Shown: positions 27,701 to 37,842 of the stretch, in pieces
How the letters are laid out: each line of letters starts with the position of its first letter
Numbering within the stretch: the stretch's first letter is position 1
Source: Takifugu bimaculatus
Lineage: Eukaryota; Chordata; Actinopteri; Tetraodontiformes; Tetraodontidae
DNA: 64,000 bases
Assembly: GCA_004026145.2 (NCBI GenBank)
Contig: CP034995.1
Span: 5,444,513 to 5,508,512 of the forward strand
Reading direction: 5' to 3'
The notes under the pieces: generated by a model
What the model saw: the letters and a program-made list of their open reading frames with translations, nothing else
What the model was told of the DNA's origin: nothing
Database searches by the model: none
Position numbers and translations under genes: made by a program

Positions 27701-27824
27701 ATTTAGCTACCAGGCCCCCCTGCTTTGGAACCAGCTCCCTGTCCAGGTACGGGAGGCTGACTCCATCGCTACTTTTAAGATCAGACTCAAAACCTACCTC
27801 TTTGAAAAAGCTTACTGTTACTAA
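24723..27824 (+). CDS. L2 ORF2: AP endonuclease and reverse transcriptase, intact
   Basis: Target-primed retrotransposition enzyme. The frame is open from directly after the ORF1 TGA (24720-24722) to the stop at 27822-27824. From about codon 75 the endonuclease motifs appear: GLLNIRSLLCKS, LFCLTETWLQ, IIIGDFNIHMD and LSDHSLITF. The RT motifs follow: NYRPISNLPFISKVLEK, LDLSAAFDTVDHSILL, GVPQGSVLGPILF and the active site HCYADDTQLYLS. A C-terminal conserved region contains SRLDYCNSLLSG and ASLHWLPVKFRI. There are no internal stops or frameshifts. The first ATG in frame is at 25389, inside the endonuclease domain, so the start must be non-AUG or reached from ORF1. Confidence 0.88.
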   Translation, partial: QSRVQTRTQSCGLTHLSAASLEPSSTNNNIFNTIEVVSVPRLKVHQAQSRAVNHQNLIKINTEAQVGETNITIKCGLLNIRSLLCKSLLVHDLIADHHIDLFCLTETWLQEEEYVSLNESTPPTHLNYHIPRVTGRGGGVAAIYHSKLLINPRPKHSFSSFESLTLGITHLNWRTEKPLLFVVVYRPPAGPHSEFLSEFSDFLSDLVLRTEKVIIIGDFNIHMDVINDSFRNGFISLLESVGFLQQINQPTHSFNHTLDLVLTYGVEVEHVSVFPRNPVLSDHSLITFTFMIKDSSMLRTKSYYSRCLSDNAVAKFKEVIPVLIPGPPCVSPGINHYNLSPAEVDSIAEGAATSLRITLDSVAPLKKKIVNQRRCAPWYNSHIRTLKQKVRRLERKWHSCKIDSYHVAWKDCLLVYKKALRKARTAYFSSLIEENKNNPRFLFSTVAKLTKSHSVLDPRIPSSLSGEDFMSFFTDKVLAIREKANQAIPTTGPSPDVPTVGTCRVSNEPLSSFSPIYFSEASSLIQKSKTTTCLLDPIPTHLLKDVLPLIGSSILDQINGSLVSGYVPRSYKVAVIKPLLKKPSLDPDVLGNYRPISNLPFISKVLEKVVVTQLLEHLQRNSLFEMFQSGFRAHHSTETALLKVTNDLLIASDHGLVSMLVLLDLSAAFDTVDHSILLQRLEHVIGIKGTALDWFRSYLSDRYQFAHVHGVPSSYSRVSHGVPQGSVLGPILFTLYMLPLGNIIRQHGINFHCYADDTQLYLSMKPEETEKLVKLQTCLKDIKSWMSSNFLLLNPGKTEVMVFGPEPLRDRLDHMITLDGISLTSSLSVRNLGVTFDQNLSFNSHIKLVSRSAFFHLRNISKIRKLLMQPDAEKLVHAFVTSRLDYCNSLLSGCPNNSLRSLQLIQNAAARVLTGIDKRDHISPVMASLHWLPVKFRITFKTLLLTYKVLRGLAPSYLEELVIPYQPNRPLRSQNAGLLVVPRVSRSRMGGRAFSYQAPLLWNQLPVQVREADSIATFKIRLKTYLFEKAYCY

Positions 27825-28169
27825 TTCAGTAGTTCCAGTTACTATCATAGACAGACAAATTATCATACTTAGGGGGTCGTCTAATCATTAGGTCACATTC
27901 TAGCTATGCTGTTATAGGCCAAGGCTGCCGGGGTCCGGAAACATGATCACCTGACAGGCCTCTGTCACTCCACTGGGTCATGGTTTCCTCTCCTTTCCTC
28001 TCCTCATCAAGCAGACTAGTTATGCTGATTCTTGTGTAGTTTTTCTGCTTCTCTCCCCCCCCCCCCCCCTATCTATTTGCAGGTATCACTGCCATCGGAG
28101 CTGCATAATGACCGCCGGCCCCGTTGAAGTGATTGTGCATATTTTTTGTGTGTGTTTCTGTGCTCTGTG

Positions 28170-28395
28170 CCTCTCCTCTCCTCTCCCTCTCCTCTCCTCT
28201 CCTCTCCTCTCCTCTCCTCTCCTCTCCTTCTCCTTTTCCTCTCCCTCTCCTCTTCTTTCCTCTCCTCTTTCCCCTCCTCCTCCTTCTCCTCTCCTCTACC
28301 TCCCCTTCACTCTACCTCTCCTCTCCTCTACCCCTCTCCTCTCCTACCTATCCTATCCTCTACCTGTCCTCCCTCCTCTCCTCTCTCTTTACCCA
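28170..28395 (+). repeat. CCTCT-rich pyrimidine microsatellite in the L2 3' UTR
   Basis: An imperfect CTCCT/CCTCT tract within the L2 3' UTR. The same tract recurs in the L2 tail at 59440-59620 and, reversed, near 56705-56765, so it belongs to the family and is not a local expansion. Confidence 0.9.
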
Positions 28396-28554
28396 GCCGG
28401 CCATCAGCAGGAGGGTCCCCCTACATGAGCCTGGTCCTGCTCAAGGTTTCTTCCTGTTAAAGGGGAGTTTTTCCTTGCCACTGTTGCTTGTCTGGGGTCA
28501 GGCCCTGGGATTCTGGAAAGCGCCTTGAAACAATTTTGATTGTATAAGACGCTA

Positions 28555-28585
<31 letters not shown>

Positions 28586-28624
28586 TTTGATTTGATTTGA
28601 TTTGATCTGATCTGATCTGATCCT

Positions 28625-28860
28625 GCGCAGAACCCTCAGACTCCCAGGCCTCTGGTAGAGGACCTGAGTCTGAAAGCAGGTGGCACCACCCAGGAGGGCA
28701 AGTGTAACGACGAGTGTAACGACGCTGACCTCGATAGAATTGGAGGGTGTTAAGCAGTCCAAATCAACTTTGAATACGGGCAATAGGCAGACATGAGGGG
28801 GCAACAGGCGAACGGGGGGCAGGGACTGGCCAGAGGGTGAGGGACACCCTCACAATTTCT
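28625..28860 (+). mobile_element. 3' end of the restriction-endonuclease LINE (resumes after L2)
   Basis: Joined conceptually to 23597, the reading continues with LRRTLRLPGLW and a TAG stop at about 28661-28663. This is the conserved end of the ORF, which ended at GTAKI just before the insertion. A 3' UTR-like stretch with a repeated GTGTAACGACG word follows. The outer border is approximate. Confidence 0.7.
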
Positions 28861-29708
28861 GCAGAATTGTCTAGTTTTTTATTGGTGTTGATGTTTTAAA
28901 GAATATTTGTTTAACAGATAGATAGTAGCATTATATCAGCATCTGAGAAACAGCAGCCCTGAATCAGAATTTATGTTTCAGATTTCTTGAGCCTAGGACA
29001 AAAATCCAACAACATTTAATAGTTGAGTCGTTTAGGTGTTTACAGTGTAAAGGACTTGTTCACGGACGGTGTCAGTAGAATCAGATCAGTTTTTTTCATG
29101 AGTTCATGAATTTATATGCAGTGGCAATGTTGTTCTTTCATCCAGCCTCAAAAGTTCAAACTGGGTCTGAAGCTGGTGAGGCTCACTGACAGCAGGATGA
29201 TGTGTTCCCAGCTGCAGTGTGGTGTCCACCATAAATATCCAGAATCCCTGGAAGAATTAAGCTACTTCACAAGTTGCGTGCTTCATTGCCCAATACAAAT
29301 GTAGGGAGATTGTGGATTCTTTGGAGTGATGGAGGAATGACTACAGATCTGCACTTACCCTAATCATCACTAAAAGAGTGTTTCTGGTCAAAATGTCCCA
29401 AGTGCCCTGGACCCTCTGCAATGTTGATGTTCCTTTACAGGGCCATGTTACTTTATCCCCACTTCAAAAACTGCTTCACTCTGCTAGCAGCACAAGTTGT
29501 TTAATTTCAAGTCTTTACTGAGTCTACTCTATTTTGAACACATGCTTAATGGCTTGCAACTCTCGTGAAACACCAAAAGATATTTGTTACGAAACGGGGG
29601 TTGAACAGGACCCGAACGCAGGCCAGGACACAATGGTGGAGTGGTCAAACAGCTTTATTTACAGGGAGGGGGGCACACAAAGAACACGAAGGCAGACCTC
29701 CAGGACTG

Positions 29709-29888
29709 CATGGCACCCAGGGAACGGGCGCGGCCCTCCAGGGCGCAGGGAACAAACGCGGCCCACCCGGGCAAAGGGAGCAGGAGCGGCCCTCCAGGGA
29801 ACACAGAGTAAGAGCAGCCCTCCAGGGAACACGGACCAGGAGCGGCCCTCCATGAAACACAGAGCAGGAGCAGCCCTCCAGGAAACCA
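29709..29888. repeat. GC-rich minisatellite, unit about 27 bp
   Basis: Six to seven imperfect units built on CAGGAGCGGCCCTCCAGG and GAACACAGAG. The units differ by point changes and small indels. Long open frames across it on both strands are repeat artefacts. Confidence 0.85.
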
Positions 29889-30471
29889 CAGAACACCAAC
29901 ACACAACGAGGGAGATAAACAGACACGCTCACACGACAGACGCCCCAAACACACTTTATTTACAAATTCACAGGGTCACAAAACACATTTTATAAACAAA
30001 CGAACAAATAAAGTAAGCAAGCAAGCAGCAATACAGTCAATCCTGGAGAAAATGTGCAAAATTGCAATTGGTCTCTAATGATAATACAGAGAATTTTTTT
30101 GTTCAGAGAATTGTTTCAAGTTGTCGATCATTTTGTAAAAACTAAATTCCACTTCAAGTCTGCACTGGACATTGCAGCAGCACACTGAGGAATCTTCTTG
30201 AACAACTTTGATATTCTATTTTGTTCTTCCTCCACATAGAGATCGCCATGGCTTCTCCAGAAATAAAATGTAGGATTTGCCACTTATTTTGGGTGATTTC
30301 TGTTGTACCTAGTCCCATAAATAAACTTTTTAATCGAAAAAGTTTCATTAAAACAATTAAAAACACTTGTTAAAACACCATCTCTCACACTCACTGTAAA
30401 CATGTAAAACTGTCTCGTGAAGGCAATCGAATGGCCACTGGATCAACACAGCAGGATTCATCACAAAGATA

Positions 30472-30665
30472 AAAGCATTTGAGGCGAGGTGAGGTGAGGC
30501 GACTGGAGGTCGGCAGTCCTTTTTTGTGCAGTAACCTCCAGTAAAGACGGGGTCATATTAAAGCACCCTAAAAGCATTTGAGGCGATGGCTCCATGTAGG
30601 AGTCTCCACTGGAGGTTTGCAGCCCTTTTTTATGAAGTAATCTCCAGTAAAGACAGTAAAGCACC
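30472..30665. repeat. diverged tandem duplication of about 97 bp
   Basis: AAAAGCATTTGAGGCGA occurs at about 30472 and again at about 30569. Each copy is followed by ACTGGAGGT, CCTTTTTT and CTCCAGTAAAGAC at matching spacing. The copies differ by substitutions and short indels. Confidence 0.75.
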
Positions 30666-31569
30666 TTTCAAACTGCATGAAAATATCGTTTAGCACTGTG
30701 AAAGGGTTGTGACAGCATTTTGTCACAGGCCGAATAACCATGGAATCGACCCGGGAAATTAGTGGGATGATGCAGATCTTTAATGAAAGCTCACATGCTC
30801 GGAGACTCCTACCAATGGGTAACTGTTTATATACAGCTTGTGTAGTGATATGATATAACTTTTTTATTGATCCTGCCATGATCAGCATGAGATCCATGAG
30901 CTGTTCGGTTTCTGCAGAGAAGAAGACATCCGGCAGCAGATTTCAGGCTCTTTGTTCTATTGTGAACTTTGGAAATTAACATACGGCTACTGGATAAACC
31001 TGAGTGTGTCAAGCTCTAAGTGCACCATTGGTGTCCTCCGTGTCCTACTCTGTTGTCAGGAGTTTAAGACACACAGACACATTATTTGCAAAAGGGCCAA
31101 ATTGCAAAGTACAAAACAACAATGCTGACCATCGACTTGCTGACACCCATGCTGTTCATTGTTTACCACGCAGTGTTCCAGCACATGTAAAGGTGTAACA
31201 ATGTCATTGTCGAGGTAATGACCTATAGCAGGGTGAAAAATAAACAGCCATGCCCCTCCCAGCGGGAGGTTGGAATGTTGGCATTTTCATCTTGCCCAAA
31301 TCCCGAGCAAAGGCAGGTCAACCTGAATTAGAAAATCTTGCATTGTTGAGCTAATTTCAGTGTGAAAGCAGTATAACTTAGCACAGAAGGGCCTATTGTA
31401 ACTGTGGATTAAACTCATAAACGTATTGCTGTGAGGCAATAGTGCCAACCAATATGTCATAATACCAAACCTCTACACATTAGACTTCACATCCAAAACC
31501 AGCATTTGTCAACTCGAGGAGTTTTCTGTTGACTAAGCCACCTTTGGCTGTGTGTCTCAGGGGAACAAG

Positions 31570-32350
31570 CAAGAGTATAGGTCAGTCATTGTGGACTTTG
31601 TAGACTCATGTGAGTGCAACCACTGGTGTTTAAGCACCATATAGACAAAGAAGATGGTGATTGACTTCAAGAGAAGTACACTACCTCACACTCCAGTGAA
31701 TTTTCAGGGCCTGGACATTGTCATGGTGGATGTTTTTAAGTGCCTGGGTGTTCATATTAACAATAAACTGAACTGACACTCAACATTGAAGTTTGCATAC
31801 TTCTGCTAAAGATATTCTATAATTCTGTGGTAGCCTCAGCCATCCACTATGCTTTCATCTACTAGTAAGCAGGCAGCTTCGACTAGGAGGCAGGAGAAGA
31901 GGCAGAATAAACTGGTCATGAGGGTCAGGTCTCCTCTGGCCCTCACAAACTCTTTAGAGGATGTGTGTGAGAGGAAGATGTTGGCCAAGTTAACCGCCAT
32001 CATGGATGCTACCTCTTTGACTGCTTAACTCAACAGTTTTAGTTTGTTCTTTCTTTTACCAGTGCAATGAGGAACAATCATGTGCAACAAATCCCATTTG
32101 GACTATTTAACCATATATAGCTGCTCTTGCTATATAATATTTATTTTCCATTTGTACATAAGTAGTACATAGATTGTCATTTGAGAAAGCCTGTTTTATA
32201 TTTTGTTTTTTGTATTTTATTAAGCTAGAAACTTTTTTATTCTTATTTTCTAAATTATTACTTTCTATCTGAACGTATATTGTATGTTTGCACTCGTCTG
32301 TTTGGGTGAGCTTCTTTAACATTAGATTTACCCCCGTGGGATAATAAGGT
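31570..32350 (+). mobile_element. degenerate LINE 3' end
   Basis: Broken frames read KKMVIDFKRS, CLGVHINNKLN and ERKMLAKLTAIMDAT. This is the conserved region after the RT domain of common fish LINEs, with many stops. An AT-rich 3' UTR ends at CCCCGTGGGATAATAAGG. It lies just downstream, in the gene's sense, of the orphan kcnh1-like exon. Confidence 0.6.
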
Positions 32351-32432
32351 TAATCATATCCAATATCATGAAGCCACGTGTGGCCTGTTGAGTGTGACTG
32401 CATCAAAATGACCTGCAATTAAATGAACTCAC

Positions 32433-32859
32433 AGCTGATCATCATCATGGCCACAGCAAAGATCTTCTCTCCATCCGTCTTTAGTGCAATGTTACCAAAG
32501 CCGATGCTGGTCAGGCTAGTCATGGTGAAATACATTGATGTGATGTAGACTGAGTCCTTGTTGGGTCCACCCTCCCAGCGACCTGACCCTGAAGTGTTGA
32601 ACTGGTATGGCATCCTGACAGATTCACCAAGTAAGAACAACCAGCCGTCTGTCCTTGCACTGTTGGTGTTCTTGTCAATCACCTCATAGTCTCCAGTGCT
32701 GTACCAGATGCAGGCCAGCCAGTGCTCTGCGAGACCAAAGATGCAGACTAAAAGAACCAGCATGGCAGCACCATGCTCAATATAGTGGTCCAGTTTTCTG
32801 GCCACACGGCCCAAGCGAAGACGGACAACTTTGAGGGAACTGAAGAGACTGCTGATTCC
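32433..32859 (-). pseudogene. kcnh1: orphan exon of an EAG-type voltage-gated K+ channel (kcnh1-like)
   Basis: This 427-bp exon encodes the S4 end, S5, pore and S6 start of an EAG channel. It opens with GISSLFSSLKVVR, has S5 (AAMLVLLVCIFGLAEHWLAC), the pore helix and filter (FTMTSLTSIGFGN) and the S6 start (EKIFAVAMMMIS). The frame is open and the borders are consensus (CTGTAG acceptor, GTGAGT donor) in the expected phases. PYQFNTSGSGRWEGGP favours KCNH1 over KCNH5. Oddities: S4 reads VVRLRLGR where EAG1 has VVRLLRLGR, so one leucine is lost in frame from the voltage sensor, and the turret (DGWLFLLGESVRM) is diverged. No PAS, S1-S3, C-linker or CNBD exon is recognised between sos1 and rcor3. 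I read it as a relic; a split real gene is the alternative. Confidence 0.75.
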
Positions 32860-33296
32860 CTACAGATGAAGAGGTGGACAGTGGAGATGAAAAACAAAGA
32901 GAGAAAATGGAGAGACTGTTATGGAGAGGTTTCATAACAGAAGACCAGAATCTGACATGAGCATCTAATTATTAATGTTAATAGTATACAAAAATACAAA
33001 TATAGAACCCTCTTCCATTTATTTGCCCCTGTGTTTGTTTGACTCTAGTCTTTAGAGATGCCCACAATGCTTTGCCGATCATTCCACAAGAAGCCAAACT
33101 TTCATTATTTCAAGGCCTTGATGATTTCACTTTTGTTTCACGTTACCAGAAGAAACGATTCACTCCACTAACCTCTTCACTTTTACTTTTCCACATCCAT
33201 GTAGGTTCATATTGATCCAGGGACATCTTTTCCAGTTTCTTTTAACACTCCATTAGACTTTCATGGATCTTTTTCCTCATTTTTAGGATAACAAAC

Positions 33297-33753
33297 TGTT
33301 GGGGCCAGGATTCCGTGTTGTTTGTTTTTTCCTGCAGGGGGCGTGGTGGAGCCATGCTCCTGCCACAGGCTGACGCACCTGCAGTCATTCAGCAATCTAG
33401 CCGTCTATTTAAGGACCAAACTCCTGCCTACCAGTGTCGGAGTATTTGGTGTTTTTGGTGACTTTGTTGGATTTGGAATATTTTAGTGATTTTGGTCTTT
33501 TGTCTTTGGTGCATTCTCCTGCCTGTTTGATGTCTTCATGCTGTCTGGCTGGACTCCCGCAACGAGCAGAACCTGACTCCTGTGTTGGCTCCGCGCTGGA
33601 GCTCTCTGTGCACACCAGAGGTTTGAACTTGTGCTTCCCTGCAGTCCAGGAGGACTGCCGTTTTTGTGTTGGTTCAAATAAAACCTATTTTTGGACTATT
33701 CATTACTGCGTTCTTGCCTGCTTTCGGGTCCAGTTAAAACCCAGACCCTAACA
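33297..33753. mobile_element. solo LTR with 6-bp target duplication
   Basis: A 457-bp unit starts TGTTGGGGCC and ends GACCCTAACA. It is flanked on both sides by ACAAAC (33291-33296 and 33754-33759). Inside are a TATTTAAGG TATA-like box near 33405 and an AATAAA signal near 33677, in plus-strand order. There is no internal coding region, as expected after LTR-LTR recombination. It lies between the kcnh1-like exon and rcor3. Confidence 0.75.
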
Positions 33754-33759
33754 ACAAAC

Positions 33760-35105
33760 TACCACAATTACATTTGTTTGAGGTATGATACATGTATTAT
33801 GTGCATGTCTATGCTTCTACTCAGTCTCCTGCTGTCTCCCCTTTCTACTTTGCTTTTACCTGGCCAGCCTGGTTCCTCTCCCTCAACAGTAGAACCATTA
33901 ATGACAACAGTCACAGCTGTTGTGGAGGCTTCCTCTCCTGTCTTTCACTGTTAAGTCGTCAAGATCAGTTGCTGCTGTTCCAACTCTTTTTTTTTTTTTT
34001 GACCACGTAAACATTTTTGCAGTGGTGACAATCAAATTCTCATATCAGTTAATGCATAAAAAGCCAGAAGCATGTTAAGGGATTTGTTTCCAGTTTTCAC
34101 AGAATTTTCATTGTGTTTATATTTTGAACTCATAATGCAATTGGACACCATTTGATTTTAAGGTTTGTGTGATATTAATTTTAAACACGTAAGTCAATTA
34201 CATGTTTATGTCATCTACTTTTTTTAATTTTAAAAAAAATAGATAAAATAGATTGGTATTCATTGATATCACTCTTGCCTGTATATCTTTTTAAGCTCCA
34301 TTAATTCAAATATTTGACAGAAACCTTAAGCATTTGTCCAGTAAAATAAAAACCTGCAGAGGCTTTGGTGCTTGTCTCTCCATCTGTCAGCTAACCTTGC
34401 ATGAAGCTGAAAGACAATAAAACATCAGCATGATGATGCCACCTGAAGGTCAACAATTTCCAGAGTATGATGTGTGAGTCTTATGCAGCATGTGAGGGTG
34501 AAGTTTTGATCACCCGCGCTGTTCGTTCACTAGACTCGGATCAACCACGCAAACAACAGGAGTTCCTTGCAAGGGAGAGTCGAGCAGCAGTTCAAGCTTC
34601 CTCTGTCAACTCTGTTCGTCTGCTGCTCGCTCACCTCTTTTATTGGTGCAAACAGAATGTATGTCCAAACAAAATCTCATATCTCATTGCCTTCTGACCT
34701 CTCCACCCATCTTAACGAACTTCTCTAATCTTGACCAACAGGATACATCTGGATGCTGGGCTTGGTTGTAAGCAGCATCAGTACTTTTGCATTCTCATGT
34801 TCTTCTTTTCCTGTCAACATTCCTCAAACACTCAAAATCTACATACAATAGCATTTAAAGATAATACTAATAACAACAATAACAATAATTCTTCTCACAA
34901 GCACCACTGCCGAAGACAGTTCTATTTTCTAATATTTGGTTCTAGTGTAATGCAACATGCACAGGAAATTGATAGATTAAATATGTAACTTTTGTTAAAA
35001 ACCATAAATCAAAGGGTAAAGGTGCCCTGCTATACGAGCGTACCTGCAAGTGCGGCTCTTTTGCATCAGCTCTGTGATATTCTCAGTTTACAGAATCCAT
35101 CATTG
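33760..35105. other. intergenic, nothing recognised
   Basis: AT-rich sequence with a short AACAAT tract near 34870. A GC-richer patch around 34490-34640 has no recognised coding content. Confidence 0.5.
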
Positions 35106-35113
35106 CTGTAGAC

Positions 35114-36288
35114 CAGGGGTGGGGAACCTCCGGCCTCCGGGCCGTATACGGCCTACGAGACCATTTCTACCGGCCCGCAACGCAATACGATTTTTATATT
35201 TTATATGTGCACTTATACAGTGGGACCGTTCGCTAAACTCCGCGAGCTGCGAGTAGCAGCGGTAGCGTATTTTTGCCTTTCGTATCCTGAAATTTCTTTC
35301 GTAACGAGGAAATATTTTCCCGTTTTCTGAGATAAAACAGACGGTTTTGTTATGTCCGAGTCAAGGTCAGGGTCAGTGAACACAGCATGTGATGTACGTA
35401 GTGGGCTGGACTGATTGACACGGACGAAAAATGCTTAGCAAAACACGCTAAACTCGACGAGTTGAAAGGACAGATGAGTTTGGATAAAATTAACGCTCTT
35501 CGCCGGAGTTTGGAGGCTCAACAAGCAGCTTTCACACGACCATGTACCGACAGAGAGAGTATTACGCGTGCAAGTTTTGTGGTGAGTGAATTAATAGCCA
35601 CAAAGCTGAAACCTCACGCCGAAGGAGAGTTCGTGAACGCGCCTCGTAGCCGCCGCTGAGGCGCTCGCGCCGGACAAAGTAAAATTGTTTTAAAGCGTGA
35701 ATTTTTTTTCGTGAATAACTATTGAACTAAGACATATATTGTTATGATTCCAGTGGCTATGTTTGTATGTTTTTATGGTCAAGGAATCTAAATATGTAGT
35801 CAAAGTATATGTGGGACTAATATTTATGGTGGAAATCACAATATGCCAGGAATTGTTGCGCTTGGCGGAGGTCTGCGCTCTCCGAGTGCTTTCTAGTTGT
35901 TGTTATTATTGTCTTTATCTTTCTTTCTTTTTCATTTATTTTCTTGATTATCTTGTTGTATTGCAGTTTTTGTGAGTAGAGGCCTCGAACAGGCCCTTAC
36001 GGGTCTCTTGCCTCAACTCTGCACCTCTTTTTATTGTTTTGTATGATCATGAAAACATATTTTACTTGTCATTTTATTCTATTTTTTTGGTGATTTTATA
36101 TGCATGTGTGCTAAATAAATAATTCAAACTCAAATGCAGCAATCATGAGACTTAGTAACACAGTGGTTATAGACTTTTTTTTTTGTCTTTTTTTGCATCC
36201 CTAGGTATGTGTTCATAATAGTATGGCCCTCGGAGGACTTTATAAAAATTGAAATGGCCCTCGATATGAAAAGGGTTCCCCACCCCTG
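35114..36288 (+). mobile_element. non-autonomous hAT (Charlie-like) with perfect 8-bp target duplication
   Basis: The left end CAGGGGTGGGGAACC and the right end GGTTCCCCACCCCTG are perfect inverted repeats for 15 bp. CTGTAGAC flanks both sides (35106-35113 and 36289-36296). The 1175-bp interior keeps a transposase N-terminal piece near 35430-35640 reading LDELKGQMSLDKINALRR and ELIATKLKPHAEGEFV, as in GTF2IRD2/EPM2AIP1-like hAT proteins, but no DDE core. It cannot move itself, though its ends look intact. Confidence 0.88.
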
Positions 36289-36539
36289 CTGTAGACAATG
36301 GGCCAGTCAACGATCTGAGCATTCCCTAGGACAAAGTTTGTGTCAGACAGAACCTCAGAACATGACAAATATAACTGATGTCACAATCTGCTCAAACAAA
36401 ATTCCAAAATGTGTTTTATCCCCCACAAAGAAGTATCTGAAATGATTTCTTCATCTTATTAAATGTTTTTTGTTCTATTCAATTTGTTAAATTTATTTTA
36501 TAGTTTAAAATACCTATATGGCTTCAACTTGAATAGTTC

Positions 36540-36835
36540 AGCATTCTACAGACTGCAGCCAATCACCGTGAAGCTGTGTGATGACGGAAGAAAAATCCAA
36601 CCAAAAGTCCACGTGTCCGTAATCAGCCATCACCAGATCAGCCGCATAGCACGGACCTACCGTTGGACCTCCGCACAATGTTCTCCAAAAACTTCTGCGG
36701 AGCCACAAGTCCTCTCAAACCTCCCACCATCCTGCTGCGAGACACCACACGCAAGACCCGGACGATAGCTGCAGCAGAAAGAATGATCGAGTGGGCTTCG
36801 AATGCTTCGAGGGGGAGGGCAGTGTAAATACATTA
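36540..36835 (+). mobile_element. possible 3' end of an LTR retrotransposon
   Basis: A proline-rich open stretch ends at a purine-only run (GAGGGGGAGGG, 36809-36819). Then comes TGTAAATACATTAGAC, the arrangement of a polypurine tract followed by the start of a 3' LTR. No second LTR or diagnostic domain was found. Confidence 0.3.
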
Positions 36836-37439
36836 GACATATGTAATTAATATTGTAGAAAGATGTAGATCTTCAGGTTAGGGGGTCAGAGCCAGGGAGA
36901 GAGGGAAGCACAGAGGGGAAAGAAGAGAAAAGGACAGAGAAGACAAAATGATAGTGGGATTATCTGCATGGTGTTGTCAGCTACTCAACATATAATTGAG
37001 CTTGGCCACAGACGACTACATAGGTCAAGCAAAGGATCTTAAAATGTATACTGGATTTTATAGACAGTGAAAGTAAGAGAAGCCAACACAGTCATGTCAC
37101 ATCTGTAGCTAACAAATGCTGGAGCAGCTTTTAGCATCATTGTGGGCCAACCTGATCCTGATTGTTGTAATTTTATGCTCATGGAAAGGAGCTCCTTAGG
37201 GTTCTTCTTAATATGTGAGTTATAGGTCAGATCCAGTTCAAATGTTACTCCAGGATTCCTCAATCATTAAGTAACGCCAGAGTAATGATGGTCAGGTAGC
37301 TGATAACGCCAATAATGGTAATCACAAATGTATCAACAGACCGGGGTTTGTCTAATAACCTTAAAATGCTGTGTCGTGTTTAAAAAACATGTAGCATCAC
37401 ATATTTAAATGACTTTAACGTTAATTTCCCTTAATGTAC
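36836..37439. other. intergenic upstream of rcor3, nothing recognised
   Basis: AT-rich, with no recognised features apart from possible LTR sequence at its left end. Confidence 0.45.
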
Positions 37440-37842
37440 CTTGTTCTTTTATTTCTCTTTTGACACTTTGATTTCTCGCTGTCGGTGGAAGGATTTGGAA
37501 CAACGTTGGAAGCGCACAGCCGCTCGTGATGTGCAAAAATATCCCTCCGCCGCAGTACTTAGGGCGCGCTTAGTGAACGCTGCAAAAATATTAACAATTT
37601 GTCACGAAGAGAACTTTTCTTGCATTTTCTCCTATTTGGAGCATCGAATAAGTCCGCGTGGGGCGAGTGTGATTTCTTTCTCCCAAAATAACATTTTGGG
37701 ATCTCCGAACGGGAGCACAGGAGCGCGGCAGCGACATGGCCGGTGCAGCGGACAGCGAGTGAATAGCAGCGGAAAGCTCCAGCGCCTGCTGACAATTTTT
37801 TAAATCAGACAGCGAAGAAAATCGACCAGACCGAAGTCAAAA
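37440..37842 (+). promoter_or_regulatory. rcor3 5' UTR and CpG-containing promoter region
   Basis: CpG dinucleotides become frequent here (GCGCACAGCCGCTCGTG, GAGCGCGGCAGCGACATG) compared with the CpG-poor flanks. The region leads directly into the rcor3 start codon, which has A at -3. The exact transcription start is unknown. Confidence 0.5.

Larger units (their letters stand above)
23598..28618 (+). mobile_element. near full-length L2-clade LINE inserted in the older LINE
   Basis: A 5.0-kb element has a 5' UTR, ORF1 (23840-24722, one frameshift), ORF2 (open from 24723 to 27824), a 3' UTR with poly-C and CCTCT tracts, a conserved 3' hairpin region (GCGCCTTGAAACAATTTTG, GACGCTATATAAATAAAG) and a TTTGA/TCTGA tandem tail. 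GATCCT flanks both sides (23592-23597 and 28619-28624). The host LINE reading continues directly after the second copy, so the ends are well placed. L2 assignment comes from the RT and tail style. The family recurs four more times in this window. Confidence 0.88.
28861..31569. other. intergenic, minisatellite and a local duplication, otherwise unrecognised
   Basis: Apart from the two repeats listed separately I recognise no coding or transposon signature in this stretch. Confidence 0.45.

Noticed and set aside
29709..29888. CRISPR-like regular repeats
   Set aside because: Units are contiguous with no unique spacers and lie in a vertebrate genome; this is a minisatellite.
29534..29995. Long overlapping open frames on both strands (GPP/SRAALQ-type repeats)
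   Set aside because: Produced by the GC-rich minisatellite; no start context or splice signals.
32433..32859. Assignment of the channel exon to KCNH5 (EAG2)
   Set aside because: PYQFN-SGSG-WEGGP and EKIFAVA fit KCNH1 better, and rcor3 is the next gene as in human 1q32.
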